Origin: Sediminicoccus sp. KRV36
GTDB taxonomy: Bacteria > Pseudomonadota > Alphaproteobacteria > Acetobacterales > Acetobacteraceae
Length of the DNA: 64,000 nt
Direction: 5' to 3'
Assembly (NCBI RefSeq): GCF_023243115.1
Contig: NZ_CP085081.1
Span: 620,001 to 684,000 of the forward strand
Positions 31,009 to 39,664 of this stretch are shown here, one piece after another. The notes beneath the pieces are model-generated. The model saw only the letters and a program-made list of their open reading frames with translations, did no database searches and was not told the DNA's origin. Position numbers and translations under genes: made by a program. Each line of letters begins with the position of its first letter. The first letter of the stretch is position 1.

Positions 31009-32335
31009 CGTGATGGCCCCCGAGACGGTGAATCTCTCGCCCCGCGAAATCGTCAGTGAGCTGGACCGCTTCATCATCGGCCAGAATGACGCCAAGCGCG
31101 CCGTGGCCATCGCGCTGCGCAACCGTTGGCGCCGCCAGCAACTGCCGGAGTCCTGGCAGGAGGAGGTGGTGCCGAAGAACATCCTGATGATCGGCCCGAC
31201 CGGCTGCGGCAAGACGGAGATCGCCCGCCGCCTGGCCAAGCTGGCCAATGCGCCCTTCCTGAAGGTGGAAGCCACCAAATTCACCGAGGTCGGCTATGTC
31301 GGACGCGATGTGGAAAGCATCGTGCGGGACCTGGTGGAGGCCGCCATCGTCCAGGCGCGGGATACGGCGCGCAAGGGCGTGCAGGCCAAGGCCGAACTCG
31401 CCGCCGAGGAAGCGCTGGTGACCGCGCTGGTGGGCGAGGGGGCGGCCGGCGAAACCCGCCAGAAATTCCGCAAGATGCTGCGCGAAGGCCAGCTCGAAAC
31501 CCGCGAGATCGAGGTGCAGGTGAACGAACCGGCCTCGCAGCCGATCGGCATGATGGACATGCCAGGGATGCCGCCCGGCCAGATGCAGAACATGCAGGAC
31601 ATGCTGGGCAAGATGTTCGGCGGCCGCCAGAAGCCGCGGAAAATGACCGTCGCCGCCGCGCGCGAGGCACTGACGCGCGAGGAAGCGGACAAGCTGCTGG
31701 ACAGCGAGGCCGTGACCCGCAGCGCCGTGCTGAACGCCGAGAATAACGGCATCGTCTTCCTCGATGAGATCGACAAGATCGCCCGCAGCAGCGAAGGCGG
31801 CGTGCGTGGCGGGGATGTCTCGCGCGAAGGCGTACAGCGTGACCTGCTGCCCTTGATCGAGGGAACCACCGTGAACACCCGGCACGGCCCGGTGCGGACG
31901 GATTTCATCCTCTTTGTCGCCAGCGGGGCCTTCCATCTTTCCAAGCCGAGCGACCTGCTGCCCGAACTCCAGGGCCGCCTGCCGATCCGCGTGGAGCTGA
32001 AGGCCCTCACGCGGGAGGATTTCCGCCGCATCCTGACCGAGCCGGAGCATTCCCTGCTCAAGCAGGCCAGCGCGCTGATGAAGACCGAGGGCGTGGAACT
32101 GGTGTTTGACGATGGCGCGGTGGGCGCCCTGGCTGACCTCGCGGCCGAGATCAACGCGACGGTGGAGAATATCGGCGCAAGGCGCCTCGCCACGGTGATC
32201 GAGCGGCTGCTGGAAGATATCAGTTTCACCGCGAGCGACCGCCGCGGCGATGTGGTGACCGTGGATGCGGCGATGGTGCGCGAGCGTGTCGCAACACTCG
32301 CGGCCAGTGCGGATTTGTCGCGCTACATCCTGTAG
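31001..32335 (+). CDS. hslU: ATP-dependent protease ATPase subunit HslU
   Basis: HslU (444 residues) unfolds substrates and feeds them to HslV. Motifs are Walker [10 protein letters not shown] (about 66), Walker [12 protein letters not shown], the I-domain with a Met-rich stretch [20 protein letters not shown], and the C-terminal SRYIL that docks into HslV to activate it. ATG 31001 was chosen from the ATGAGTGA overlap with the hslV stop. The last codons form half of a terminator-like hairpin. Confidence 0.97.
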   Translation: MSDVMAPETVNLSPREIVSELDRFIIGQNDAKRAVAIALRNRWRRQQLPESWQEEVVPKNILMIGPTGCGKTEIARRLAKLANAPFLKVEATKFTEVGYVGRDVESIVRDLVEAAIVQARDTARKGVQAKAELAAEEALVTALVGEGAAGETRQKFRKMLREGQLETREIEVQVNEPASQPIGMMDMPGMPPGQMQNMQDMLGKMFGGRQKPRKMTVAAAREALTREEADKLLDSEAVTRSAVLNAENNGIVFLDEIDKIARSSEGGVRGGDVSREGVQRDLLPLIEGTTVNTRHGPVRTDFILFVASGAFHLSKPSDLLPELQGRLPIRVELKALTREDFRRILTEPEHSLLKQASALMKTEGVELVFDDGAVGALADLAAEINATVENIGARRLATVIERLLEDISFTASDRRGDVVTVDAAMVRERVATLAASADLSRYIL

Positions 32336-32341
32336 CGCGAC
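32317..32341. terminator. Bidirectional hairpin between convergent genes
   Basis: A perfect 11-bp stem, gtcgcgctaca (32317–32327) with its complement (32331–32341) and a TCC loop, covers the last codons and stop of hslU. The converging binding-protein gene ends at 32347. The symmetry suits termination from both sides; T-runs are lacking. Confidence 0.6.
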
Positions 32342-32346
32342 ATCGG

Positions 32347-33444
32347 CTACCGCGTCGGGAAGGCGTAGATCAGGCCGCCGCGGGTCCATTGGTCATTGAG
32401 GCCCCGATCCATCCCGAAGATGGATTGGGCGCCCAGGTTGCGGTCGAAGATTTCCCCGTAATTGCCGACGGCGCTGATCAGCCGGGCCGCCCAATTGTCC
32501 GGCAGGCCGAACGGCCGGCCGAAGCCCTGCTCGACGCCCAGCATCTGCCGCACGCGCAGGTCCGGATTGGTCAGGTTCTCGATCACATTGGCCGAGGTCA
32601 CGCCCAGATGCTCGGCGCCGATCAGCACATGCGTGATCCAGAAGACCAGCACGCGCCAATCCTCGTCACCGGCACGGACATAGGGGGCCAGCGGCTCTAG
32701 CGAGATCACCTCGGCGAGGATGAGCCAATCATCCGGCGCGTCGAAATCCGTGACTCGGCGTGAGGCGAGGGCGCCGCTATCGGCGGCGAAGGCATGGCAT
32801 TCGCCGGCTTCCATCGCGGTCACCACCTGGGCGGGCTGTTCATAGCGATGGATCGTGAGGTTCAGCCCGTGCCGGCCATTATAACCGGTCAGGTTTTCCC
32901 CCGCCGTGCCGGGACCTGAGGCACCCGCCCAGCAGACGGTCTTGTCACGCATCTGGCGGGGGGAGGTGACATTGAGGCTCCGCGGCACGAGGAAGCCCAT
33001 CCCGTCATAGAACAGCACCGCCGTGGGGGTAACGGGCCGCCCGGCATCGCGTGAGAGCGTCACGCTCGCGCTGCGGGCCAGCACATCGATCTGGCGCGCG
33101 GCGAGGGCATCCAGCCCGGCTTCCACCGTGGTCTGGGGCAGGAAGCGCACCTTGTCCGCATCGCCCAGCACGGCGGCGGCGATGGCACGGCAAAAATCCG
33201 CATCGAGGCCCAGCATCCGCCCGGCGGGATCGGGGGCGGAAAATCCGGCGAGGGTGCCATTCACGCCGCACAGAAGATGGCCGCGTGCGCGCACCACATC
33301 CAGCGTCTTGGTGGGTGCCGGGGCAGGGGCGCGCGCCTGCTGGCGGCTCTGCCCCGCCTGGGAGATGCCCTGTGCGAAGGCTGGGGCGAAGGCCGGGGCG
33401 ACAAGAAGGACGGCGAGGCCGAAGCCCAGGATCAGGCGATGCAT
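32347..33444 (-). CDS. AapJ-like amino-acid-type binding protein, copy 1
   Basis: This 365-residue periplasmic binding protein has a signal peptide (MHRLILGFGLAVLLVAPAFA). It follows the plan of general L-amino-acid binding proteins: TLDVVRARGHLLCGVNGTLAGFSAPDPAG, GLDADFCRAIAAAVLGDADKV, and the C-terminal NYGEIFDRNLG. The block equivalent to the TGTTTE ligand loop of AapJ reads AGASGPGTA, so the ligand may differ. No permease or ATPase gene is nearby. ATG 33444 was chosen for the signal peptide. It follows a DUF4189 gene by 55 bases, and this pair recurs at 34895–36958. Confidence 0.82.
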   Translation of the reverse strand: MHRLILGFGLAVLLVAPAFAPAFAQGISQAGQSRQQARAPAPAPTKTLDVVRARGHLLCGVNGTLAGFSAPDPAGRMLGLDADFCRAIAAAVLGDADKVRFLPQTTVEAGLDALAARQIDVLARSASVTLSRDAGRPVTPTAVLFYDGMGFLVPRSLNVTSPRQMRDKTVCWAGASGPGTAGENLTGYNGRHGLNLTIHRYEQPAQVVTAMEAGECHAFAADSGALASRRVTDFDAPDDWLILAEVISLEPLAPYVRAGDEDWRVLVFWITHVLIGAEHLGVTSANVIENLTNPDLRVRQMLGVEQGFGRPFGLPDNWAARLISAVGNYGEIFDRNLGAQSIFGMDRGLNDQWTRGGLIYAFPTR

Positions 33445-33499
33445 GAGGGCGTTTTCCGGCTTCGAGGTGCTGTGCGGGTTCGGCTCTGGGATCGGCATC

Positions 33500-34420
33500 T
33501 CAGCAGCCCTGGGCGACGATGCGGCACTGGACGCCGGGCCCCTCGGCGGGGCGGCAGGCCTCCAGGGCTTCAGCCTCCGCGGCCTGGCGGGTGGCGCCCC
33601 GGCCGGTGGTGGCCCTGTTGAGCATCTGGGTCGAGAGATCCGCCGTCATCACCATGGCGCGGGGGTGCCGGCTGATGGCCATGGCGATGGCGCCGCACTG
33701 ATTGACCAGCTCCCCCTGGAATTTGCAGGGCACCGGGCCGGCCAGGCTCTGGCAAAACCGCACGGCGGCCAGGTTCACGGCAAGGCGGTCCGTATCGCCA
33801 TTGGCGAAGCCATAGGCGGCGAGTGGCTGATCGGTGATGTAGATCGCGCCGAACCGGGAATTCGAGGGCAGGCTGGCGGAAGCCTGCTGCCCCACCTGGA
33901 TCCCCTGGCCGAGGAGGCAGCGCTGCACGCAGCGATTCTGCCCCACGGCGGGCTGCGTTGTGCAGGCGCTGCGGCAGAAGCTCTCATTGGCGCTACCATT
34001 GGCGCCACCCCGGGCGGCCGTCTGCGTGGTTGCGGCCGTCAGCGCCTGGAAGCAGGGGCCGGCGAAATGCGGCACCCGCACGGCGGAGCCACAGCGCAGG
34101 AAGGCGGCGGAGGCAAAGCGTTCCGCCGGGAGCCTTGCGCGATAATCCGTGCCATCGGCGCAGCGCAAATCCCAGAAGGCATTGCGCTGCGCATCCATCC
34201 CGGCATGGAAGGCCAGGGTGACGGCGTTGCACTGGTCACCGCCGCTGCGCACGGCCTGGTGCAGGGCCTGGCGGCGCTCCAGGTCGGTGCGGGCCTGGAG
34301 GGCGTCATGCATGGGATTGCCGGTCCCGGCCAGGGAGGGCGCGGGAAGGGCCATCAGGAGTCCAAAACCAGCGGCAGCGCAGCGACCCAGGAAGATCAAA
34401 GCGCGTTTCCTCAAGGGCAT
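33500..34420 (-). CDS. Exported DUF4189-domain protein, copy 1
   Basis: This 306-residue exported protein has a signal peptide (about 1–31, ending PAPSLAG) and a Cys-rich mature part. The C-terminal DUF4189 domain is seen in SRFGAIYITDQPLAAYGFANG, LAAVRFCQSLAGPVPCKF and the QCGAIAMAISR region. Upstream are paired Cys motifs (FCRSACTTQP, RCVQRCLLGQG) likely to form disulfides. The function of DUF4189 is unknown. It is the first gene of a two-gene cassette with the binding protein downstream. Confidence 0.75.
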   Translation of the reverse strand: MPLRKRALIFLGRCAAAGFGLLMALPAPSLAGTGNPMHDALQARTDLERRQALHQAVRSGGDQCNAVTLAFHAGMDAQRNAFWDLRCADGTDYRARLPAERFASAAFLRCGSAVRVPHFAGPCFQALTAATTQTAARGGANGSANESFCRSACTTQPAVGQNRCVQRCLLGQGIQVGQQASASLPSNSRFGAIYITDQPLAAYGFANGDTDRLAVNLAAVRFCQSLAGPVPCKFQGELVNQCGAIAMAISRHPRAMVMTADLSTQMLNRATTGRGATRQAAEAEALEACRPAEGPGVQCRIVAQGC

Positions 34421-34894
34421 ATGTCCGGTCCTTCACAACTCAGGATAGAAGATAGGATTTGATCTTCTCCCAATCGTATCGAAGGCTCACCGCACACACC
34501 AGACGGAAATCGGGTCACTCGCGTCACTGGGCATGGTGAAAATGACAAAATCAGCGGGATTTTCAGCCGATCCGGCCCAATGATTTCAGGAGAATGGCAA
34601 CAAATCAGTAACTTGTTGGCAGAGCTGATGATCTAAAATAGTGCGGACAAATATTTCCAATCTGCCAAATGATCGTAGCCAACGCTGGGGCATGATCTGT
34701 GGTATTACCCGGTTGTATGCCTTATGATATGTTCGTCCTGGGCGTATTTGCCTTGCAGGGGACGGGCGGGGGGTGCCTTGGGATGGATGGGACGCGCCGC
34801 GCGGTCAGGCCGTCATGTGACGCCTGAACCACCAGTCATCCGAGTGATTTGACCGGGTGGAATTCCGCGGCTTACCGCCGCTTGCTCCGCGCCC
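34421..34894. other. AT-rich gene-free spacer, 474 bp
   Basis: No open frame of note, RNA gene or clear repeat is seen. The stretch 34440–34740 is clearly richer in A and T than its surroundings (runs such as TCTAAAATAG and ACAAATATTTCC). It separates the two cassette copies and must hold the promoter of copy 1's DUF4189 gene. Its composition could mark a large regulatory region or a remnant of acquired DNA. Confidence 0.6.
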
Positions 34895-36001
34895 TCAGCG
34901 TGTCGGGAAGCTGTAGATCAGGCCGCCGCGGGTCCATTGGTCATTCAGGCCGCGATCCATCCCGATGACGGATTGCCGGCCCAGATTGCGCTCGAAAATC
35001 TCGCCGTAATTGCCCACCGTGCTGATCACCCGTGCCGCCCAATTGTCCGGCAGGCGAAGGGTGCGGCCAAAGCCCGGCTCGACGGCCAGCATCTGGCGAA
35101 TCCGCGGGTCCGGATTGCCGAGGTTTTCGATCAGGTTGGCCGAACTCACACCCAGATATTCTGCGCCGGTCAGCACATGCATCACCCAGAAGACCAGCGC
35201 GCGCCAATCCTCGTCATCGGCCCGGACGAAGGGGCTCAAGGGCTCGCGTGAGACGATATCGGCCAGCACCAGCCAGTTCTCCGGCACGCGGAACTCGGTG
35301 ACGCGGCGGGCGACCAGCGCCCCGCTATCGGCGGCGAAGGCGTGGCATTCGCCGGCTTCCATCGCGGCCACCACCTGGGCCGGCTGCTCATAGCGGCGGA
35401 TGGTGAGGCCCAGCCCGTGCCGCTCGCCATAGGCCGTCAGCGCGTCACCCGCCGTGCCCGGGCCGGCGGCCCCTGCCCAGCACACCGTCTTGTCGCGCAG
35501 CTGGCGCGCGGAGGTCACGTTGAGGCTGCGCGGCACGAGGAAGCCCATGCCGTCATAGAACAGCACCGCCGTGGGAATCACCGGGCGGCTGCCATCGCGT
35601 GAGAGCGTGACCGTCGCGTTGCGGGCCAGGACGTCAATCTGCCGCGCGGTCAGCGCATCCAGCCCGCCTTCGACGGTAAGCTGGGGCAGGAAGCGCACCT
35701 TTTCGGCGTCGCCAAACACGGCGGCGGCCACGGCGCGGCAGAAATCCGCATCAAGCCCACGCATCTGGCCGGCGGGATCGGGGGCGGAGAAGCCAACCAG
35801 GCTGCCATTCACGCCACAGAGCAGGTGACCGCGCCGGCGCACCGCATCCAGCGTCCGGGCCGGAGCAGCGCGGGCCTGCTGCCGATTCTGGCCACCCTGG
35901 GCCTGAGCACCCTGGGCCTGGTTGGCTTGCGGCGCGGGCTGCGCGACAGCAGGCGTGATGAGGAGGGCGGCGAGGCCGAGGCTCGCGATCAGGCGGCGCA
36001 T
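34895..36001 (-). CDS. AapJ-like amino-acid-type binding protein, copy 2
   Basis: This 368-residue paralogue of the protein at 32347–33444 aligns end to end with it, nearly identical in blocks such as TAVLFYDGMGFLVPRSLNVTS and the C-terminal NDQWTRGGLIYSFPTR. The signal peptide is MRRLIASLGLAALLITPAVA, followed by a Gln/Ala-rich linker that differs from copy 1. The altered ligand loop (AGAAGPGTAG) is shared. ATG 36001 lies 39 bases after the paired DUF4189 gene. Confidence 0.82.
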   Translation of the reverse strand: MRRLIASLGLAALLITPAVAQPAPQANQAQGAQAQGGQNRQQARAAPARTLDAVRRRGHLLCGVNGSLVGFSAPDPAGQMRGLDADFCRAVAAAVFGDAEKVRFLPQLTVEGGLDALTARQIDVLARNATVTLSRDGSRPVIPTAVLFYDGMGFLVPRSLNVTSARQLRDKTVCWAGAAGPGTAGDALTAYGERHGLGLTIRRYEQPAQVVAAMEAGECHAFAADSGALVARRVTEFRVPENWLVLADIVSREPLSPFVRADDEDWRALVFWVMHVLTGAEYLGVSSANLIENLGNPDPRIRQMLAVEPGFGRTLRLPDNWAARVISTVGNYGEIFERNLGRQSVIGMDRGLNDQWTRGGLIYSFPTR

Positions 36002-36040
36002 GGCAGCGCTCCTTCTTGGATTTGAATGGACATGTTCATC

Positions 36041-36958
36041 TCAGCAACCTTGCGCGACGATACGGCATTGGATGCCGGGCCCCTCGGCGGCGCGGCAGGC
36101 CTGCATGGCCTGCGCTTCCGCCGCCTCACGGCTTGCGCCCCGCCCGAAGGTGGCCAGGTTGAGCACCTGGGTCGAGATGTCCGCCGTCATCGCCAGGGCG
36201 CGTGGATTGCGGCTGATGGCCATGGCGATGGCGCCGCATTGGTTGATCAGCTCGCCCTGGAATTTGCATGGCACCGGTCCGGCCAGGACCTGGCAGATCC
36301 GCACGGCGGCGAGGTTCACGGCGAGGCGGTCCGTATTGCCATTGGCGAAGCCATGGGCAGCGACGGGTTGGTTGGTGGTGTACATCGCACCAAAGCGCGA
36401 ATTGGGCGGCAGGCTGACGGAAGCCTGCTGGCCCACCTCGATCCCTTGGCCGGAGACGCAGCGCTGCACGCATTGGGCTTGGCCCGCGGCGGGTTGCGTC
36501 GTGCAGGCGGCGCGGCACGCGGTATCACTGCCGCCGCCCCGCGCGGCGACCTGCGCGGCCTCGCCCGTCACGGCCTGGAAGCAGGGCCCGCCGTGATGCG
36601 GTTGCGGCGTTGCGGCCCCACAGCGCAGGAAGGCGACGGCGGCGAAACGCTCCGAGGGGAGGCGCGCCCGATAGGCGGCGCCATCGGCGCAGCGCAAATC
36701 CCAGAAGGCATTGCGCTGCGCATCCAGGCCGGCATGGAAGGCCAGGATGACGGAATTGCACTGATCCCCAAGGCTGCGAATGGCCTGATGCAGCATCTGC
36801 CTCCGCTCCAGCTCGGGGCGGGACTGCAGGGCGTCATGCGCCGGATTGCCCGTCTGTGCCAGCGCCGGAGCCGCGGTGCCCAGCATGAGGGAGAGAACCG
36901 CGCCAAAGCGGCGGCCCAGGCGGCTGAAGCAACGTGCGTTACGGTGCATGTCCCTCAT
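36041..36958 (-). CDS. Exported DUF4189-domain protein, copy 2
   Basis: This 305-residue paralogue of the protein at 33500–34420 keeps the same Cys pattern, the RCADG-containing N-terminal block and the C-terminal DUF4189 domain (SRFGAMYTTNQPVAAHGFANG, RICQVLAGPVPCKFQGEL, ending GIQCRIVAQGC). The signal peptide differs (RRFGAVLSLMLGTAAPALAQ). ATG 36958 or ATG 36949 may start it. Retention of both partners in both copies suggests the two proteins work together in the periplasm. Confidence 0.75.
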   Translation of the reverse strand: MRDMHRNARCFSRLGRRFGAVLSLMLGTAAPALAQTGNPAHDALQSRPELERRQMLHQAIRSLGDQCNSVILAFHAGLDAQRNAFWDLRCADGAAYRARLPSERFAAVAFLRCGAATPQPHHGGPCFQAVTGEAAQVAARGGGSDTACRAACTTQPAAGQAQCVQRCVSGQGIEVGQQASVSLPPNSRFGAMYTTNQPVAAHGFANGNTDRLAVNLAAVRICQVLAGPVPCKFQGELINQCGAIAMAISRNPRALAMTADISTQVLNLATFGRGASREAAEAQAMQACRAAEGPGIQCRIVAQGC

Positions 36959-37280
36959 CTTTCAGCGTGGGAAGACACAACTCGGCATCAGTTACGCTTC
37001 ATAAATATCGTGGCTCTGGGCCGCCTGCCAGAGGCTTCGACATGGCCGGCATGAATTTCACAGGGCCCGGCAGAGACAGGCGCTTCCCGCTGCGATCCGC
37101 CGGAAGTGCGGCGCCGCCATCGCGCCCTTGGCCTGCCTTGCATTGCCGTAGCGGAGGGCTGAGGCCGAGCGCCATCCCGCCCCCGCGCGGGGCGGATGCG
37201 GCGGCGCTTTGCCGCTTCCCCCCGACCCGGCTCTGGTTTATGCGCCTTTCACCAGGAATTCATCTTCGGAGGCAAACGTC
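36959..37280. other. Divergent intergenic region, 322 bp
   Basis: It lies between the DUF4189 copy 2 gene (minus) and the TRAP binding-protein gene (plus) and should hold promoters for both. The left 70 bases are AT-richer; the rest is GC-rich. The short element CACAACTC near the DUF4189 start also occurs before copy 1. A good GGAGG ribosome-binding site stands before ATG 37281. No further gene is seen. Confidence 0.5.
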
Positions 37281-38363
37281 ATGAATCGTCGTCTCGTTCT
37301 GGGCACGGCCGCCCTCGCCGCGCCCGCTGCCCTCTCGGCCCCCGCCTTGGCCCAGGCCAACCCGGAAATCCGCTGGCGCTGCCAGTCGAGCTTCCCGCGC
37401 AACCTCGATGTGCTGTTCGGCACGCCGGAGCGCATCGCCAACCGCGTGGCGGCCCTGACCGAGAACAAGTTCCGCATCCAGGTCTTCCCCGCGGGTGAGA
37501 TCGTCCCCGGCCTCCAGGTGCTGGATGCCGTCCAGGCCGGCACGATCGATTGCGGCCATACCGCTTCCTACTGGTACATCGGCAAGGAGCCGGGCTTCGC
37601 CTTCTTCACCGCGATCCCCTTCGGCCTGAACACCCGGCAGATGACGGCCTGGCTGCGCCATGGCGGCGGCAATGCCTTCGCCGATGCGCTGTTCAGCGAC
37701 TACAATATCGTGGGCATTCCGGCCGGTGATACGGGTGCGCAGATGGGCGGCTGGTTCAGCAAGGAAATCCGCACCCAGGCCGATGTGCAGGGGCTGAAGT
37801 TCCGCATCTCCGGCCTCGCCGGCCAGGTGTTCCAGCGCATGGGTGCCAACCCGACGCTGGTGGCGCCCGCTGATATCTACCCGGCGCTGGAGCGCGGCAC
37901 GATTGACGCGACGGAATTCGTCGGCCCGCATGATGATGAACGCCTGGGCTTCTTCCGCGTGGCGCGCTTCTACTATGCGCCCGGCTTCTTCGAGCCCTCC
38001 GCCCGCCTGTACTTCATGAGCAACAAGCGCGCGCATGACGCGCTGCCGCAACTCTACAAGGACGCCCTGGCGATTGCCTGTGCCGAGGCCGACAGTGAAA
38101 TGGTCAGCCGCTATGACCACCTGAATCCCATCGCGCTGCGCCGCCTGGTGGCCCAGGGCACGCAGCTGCGCTTCTACAGCCGCGAGATCCTGCAGCTCGC
38201 CTGGCGCTCGAACGAGGCGCTGATGGCGGATCTCGCCGGGCAGAACCCGCGTTTCAAGACGATCTGGGACAGCTATCGCCCTTATCGTTCGGAGCTGTTC
38301 CAGTGGTTCCGCGTGGCCGAGAACAGCTACGACAACTTCGCCTTCTCGGCGGCCGCTGGCTGA
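37281..38363 (+). CDS. TRAP transporter substrate-binding protein (DctP family)
   Basis: This 360-residue periplasmic protein has a signal peptide (MNRRLVLGTAALAAPAALSAPALA) and the TRAP DctP fold: WRCQSSFPRNLDVLFGTPERIANRV, FPAGEIVPGLQVLDAVQAGTIDCGH, and KFRISGLAGQVFQRMGANPTLVAPADIYPALERGTIDATEFVGP with the conserved Arg that binds substrate carboxylates. No TRAP membrane genes (DctQ/DctM) are adjacent, so it is an orphan. ATG 37281 has CGGAGG upstream; a GTG/ATG at 37209 is in frame but precedes the signal. Confidence 0.9.
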   Translation: MNRRLVLGTAALAAPAALSAPALAQANPEIRWRCQSSFPRNLDVLFGTPERIANRVAALTENKFRIQVFPAGEIVPGLQVLDAVQAGTIDCGHTASYWYIGKEPGFAFFTAIPFGLNTRQMTAWLRHGGGNAFADALFSDYNIVGIPAGDTGAQMGGWFSKEIRTQADVQGLKFRISGLAGQVFQRMGANPTLVAPADIYPALERGTIDATEFVGPHDDERLGFFRVARFYYAPGFFEPSARLYFMSNKRAHDALPQLYKDALAIACAEADSEMVSRYDHLNPIALRRLVAQGTQLRFYSREILQLAWRSNEALMADLAGQNPRFKTIWDSYRPYRSELFQWFRVAENSYDNFAFSAAAG

Positions 38364-38384
38364 GCCGGGCGCGGCGGGCGCCCG

Positions 38385-38915
38385 ATGAGCAATTTCGTCC
38401 GCCGCATCCCCGAAGGCCCCCCCGGTGGTGACGACCGCGAGCGTCTGGTCTGCGCCGATTGCGGCTATGTCGCCTATGAAAACCCGAAGATCGTGGTGGG
38501 CAGCGTGGTGGTGGAGGAGGATCGCATCCTGCTCTGTCGCCGCGCCATCGAGCCGCGCCACGGCTTCTGGACCCTGCCCGCCGGCTATATGGAACTCGGC
38601 GAGACCACCGAGGAGGGCGCAAGACGCGAGGCCTGGGAAGAAGCCAGGGCGCGGCTTGAACTGGATGGCATTCTCGCCATCTATTCAATTGCGCGAATCG
38701 GGCAGGTTCAGATCATCTATCGGGCACACCTGTCGGAGCCTGGCATCGCCGCAGGGCCGGAAAGCCTTGATGTGCGCTTCTTCGCCTGGAAGGATATTCC
38801 TTGGGACGAGATTGCCTTTCCTTCGGTCCGTTGGGCCCTGAACGCCTGGAAGGCTGGGCACCCCGGGGTCGCCGGCAATCCGGTGGAGGATTTGCGGGGC
38901 GTAGCAGGGCTCTGA
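38385..38915 (+). CDS. Nudix hydrolase with N-terminal zinc-ribbon-like motif
   Basis: This 176-residue enzyme has a complete Nudix box, G-YMEL-GE-TTEEGA-RREAWEEA, following PAGYMELGE, at about residues 65–87. Upstream CADCGYVAYENPKIVVG resembles half of the zinc ribbon in NADH pyrophosphatases, but only one CxxC is present. It probably cleaves a nucleoside diphosphate derivative such as ADP-ribose; the exact substrate is unknown. ATG 38385 follows the DctP gene by 21 bases. The next frame overlaps its 3' end. Confidence 0.85.
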   Translation: MSNFVRRIPEGPPGGDDRERLVCADCGYVAYENPKIVVGSVVVEEDRILLCRRAIEPRHGFWTLPAGYMELGETTEEGARREAWEEARARLELDGILAIYSIARIGQVQIIYRAHLSEPGIAAGPESLDVRFFAWKDIPWDEIAFPSVRWALNAWKAGHPGVAGNPVEDLRGVAGL

Positions 38916-39340
38916 TCCTGGCGCTGGCCGTGGCGGCCGGGCTTTCGCCCCTGCCAGCCGCAGCGCAACCGACGGATGCCCCCCGCGTCCAGACACCGCG
39001 CATCAACGCCGAAGCCCCCGCCCGCCCCCGCCCGCGTGACCCCAGGGATCGCGCCTTCATGGATGGCGGCCTCGCGATCACGCCCGGCTTCTCCGGCACC
39101 ACCCTGGGCACCGGCGCGCCTCCGGTGCCGCAGGCGCAACTGGCACCCCGCGCCAATCTGGATCTCGAAGCGCGGCCCGGGCCGCCGCCCTCGCTGACAC
39201 CCAGCCTCAGCCCGACCGTGATCCACCCGCGCGTGCCCGGCCGCGGCGCTGCCGCGGATCCAGCACCCACCCATCCTGACCAGCGTCTGCTTCAGACCCC
39301 CGCCCCCGGCGCCCGGCTGAGCGTCCCGCTGACCTGGTAG
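38831..39340 (+). CDS. Proline-rich exported hypothetical protein
   Basis: The frame encodes a signal-like segment (RSRALILALAVAAGLSPLPAAAQ) and then about 130 residues rich in Pro, Arg and Ala, with no recognised domain. Typical stretches are APARPRPRDPRDRAFMDGG and TPGFSGTTLGTGAPPVP. The start is uncertain: TTG 38831 (169 residues) overlaps the Nudix gene by 85 bases; a CTG at 38912 would overlap the Nudix stop as CTGA but leave the signal without its basic part. Expression is inferred from codon use and signal only. Confidence 0.5.
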   Translation: MGPERLEGWAPRGRRQSGGGFAGRSRALILALAVAAGLSPLPAAAQPTDAPRVQTPRINAEAPARPRPRDPRDRAFMDGGLAITPGFSGTTLGTGAPPVPQAQLAPRANLDLEARPGPPPSLTPSLSPTVIHPRVPGRGAAADPAPTHPDQRLLQTPAPGARLSVPLTW

Positions 39341-39378
39341 CGGCCGGCTTCCACTCGCCTCCCGGGCTGGTCTCCGCT

Positions 39379-39663
39379 ATGAGTTCGCCCATGGAAACGC
39401 AGATGCTCCCCGGGACCACAATCTTCGCCGATGGCTTGCTGGATGTTTCCGTCCAGCATGGCGTGGTTCGGTTGACGCTGGGCCGGCTCGGGGCAGACAA
39501 CAAGGCGGTCCCGGCGGGTTTGCTGGTGGTGCCGCTGGTTCAGATGGCCGCGCTGACCCAGGGGATGGCCCGGCTGATGCAGCAGATCGAGGCCAAGATC
39601 AAGGAAGCGGCGCCGCCCCCCGGGGCACCGCCGCCCGATAGCTTCACCTTCGGAGGGCGATGA
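39379..39663 (+). CDS. Small hypothetical protein (94 aa)
   Basis: ATG 39379 opens a 94-residue frame with a compact start (TTIFADGLLDVSVQHGVVRLTLGRL), an amphipathic helix (TQGMARLMQQIEAKIKEA) and a Pro-rich tail. No signal or family is recognised. The first half reads like a beta-rich domain. It is flanked by exported proteins, one base before the ankyrin gene, implying one transcript. Confidence 0.6.
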   Translation: MSSPMETQMLPGTTIFADGLLDVSVQHGVVRLTLGRLGADNKAVPAGLLVVPLVQMAALTQGMARLMQQIEAKIKEAAPPPGAPPPDSFTFGGR

Positions 39664-39664
39664 G

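Noticed and set aside
34421..34894. Remnant of an insertion sequence
   Set aside because: AT-rich, but no terminal inverted repeats, target duplications or transposase fragments were visible.
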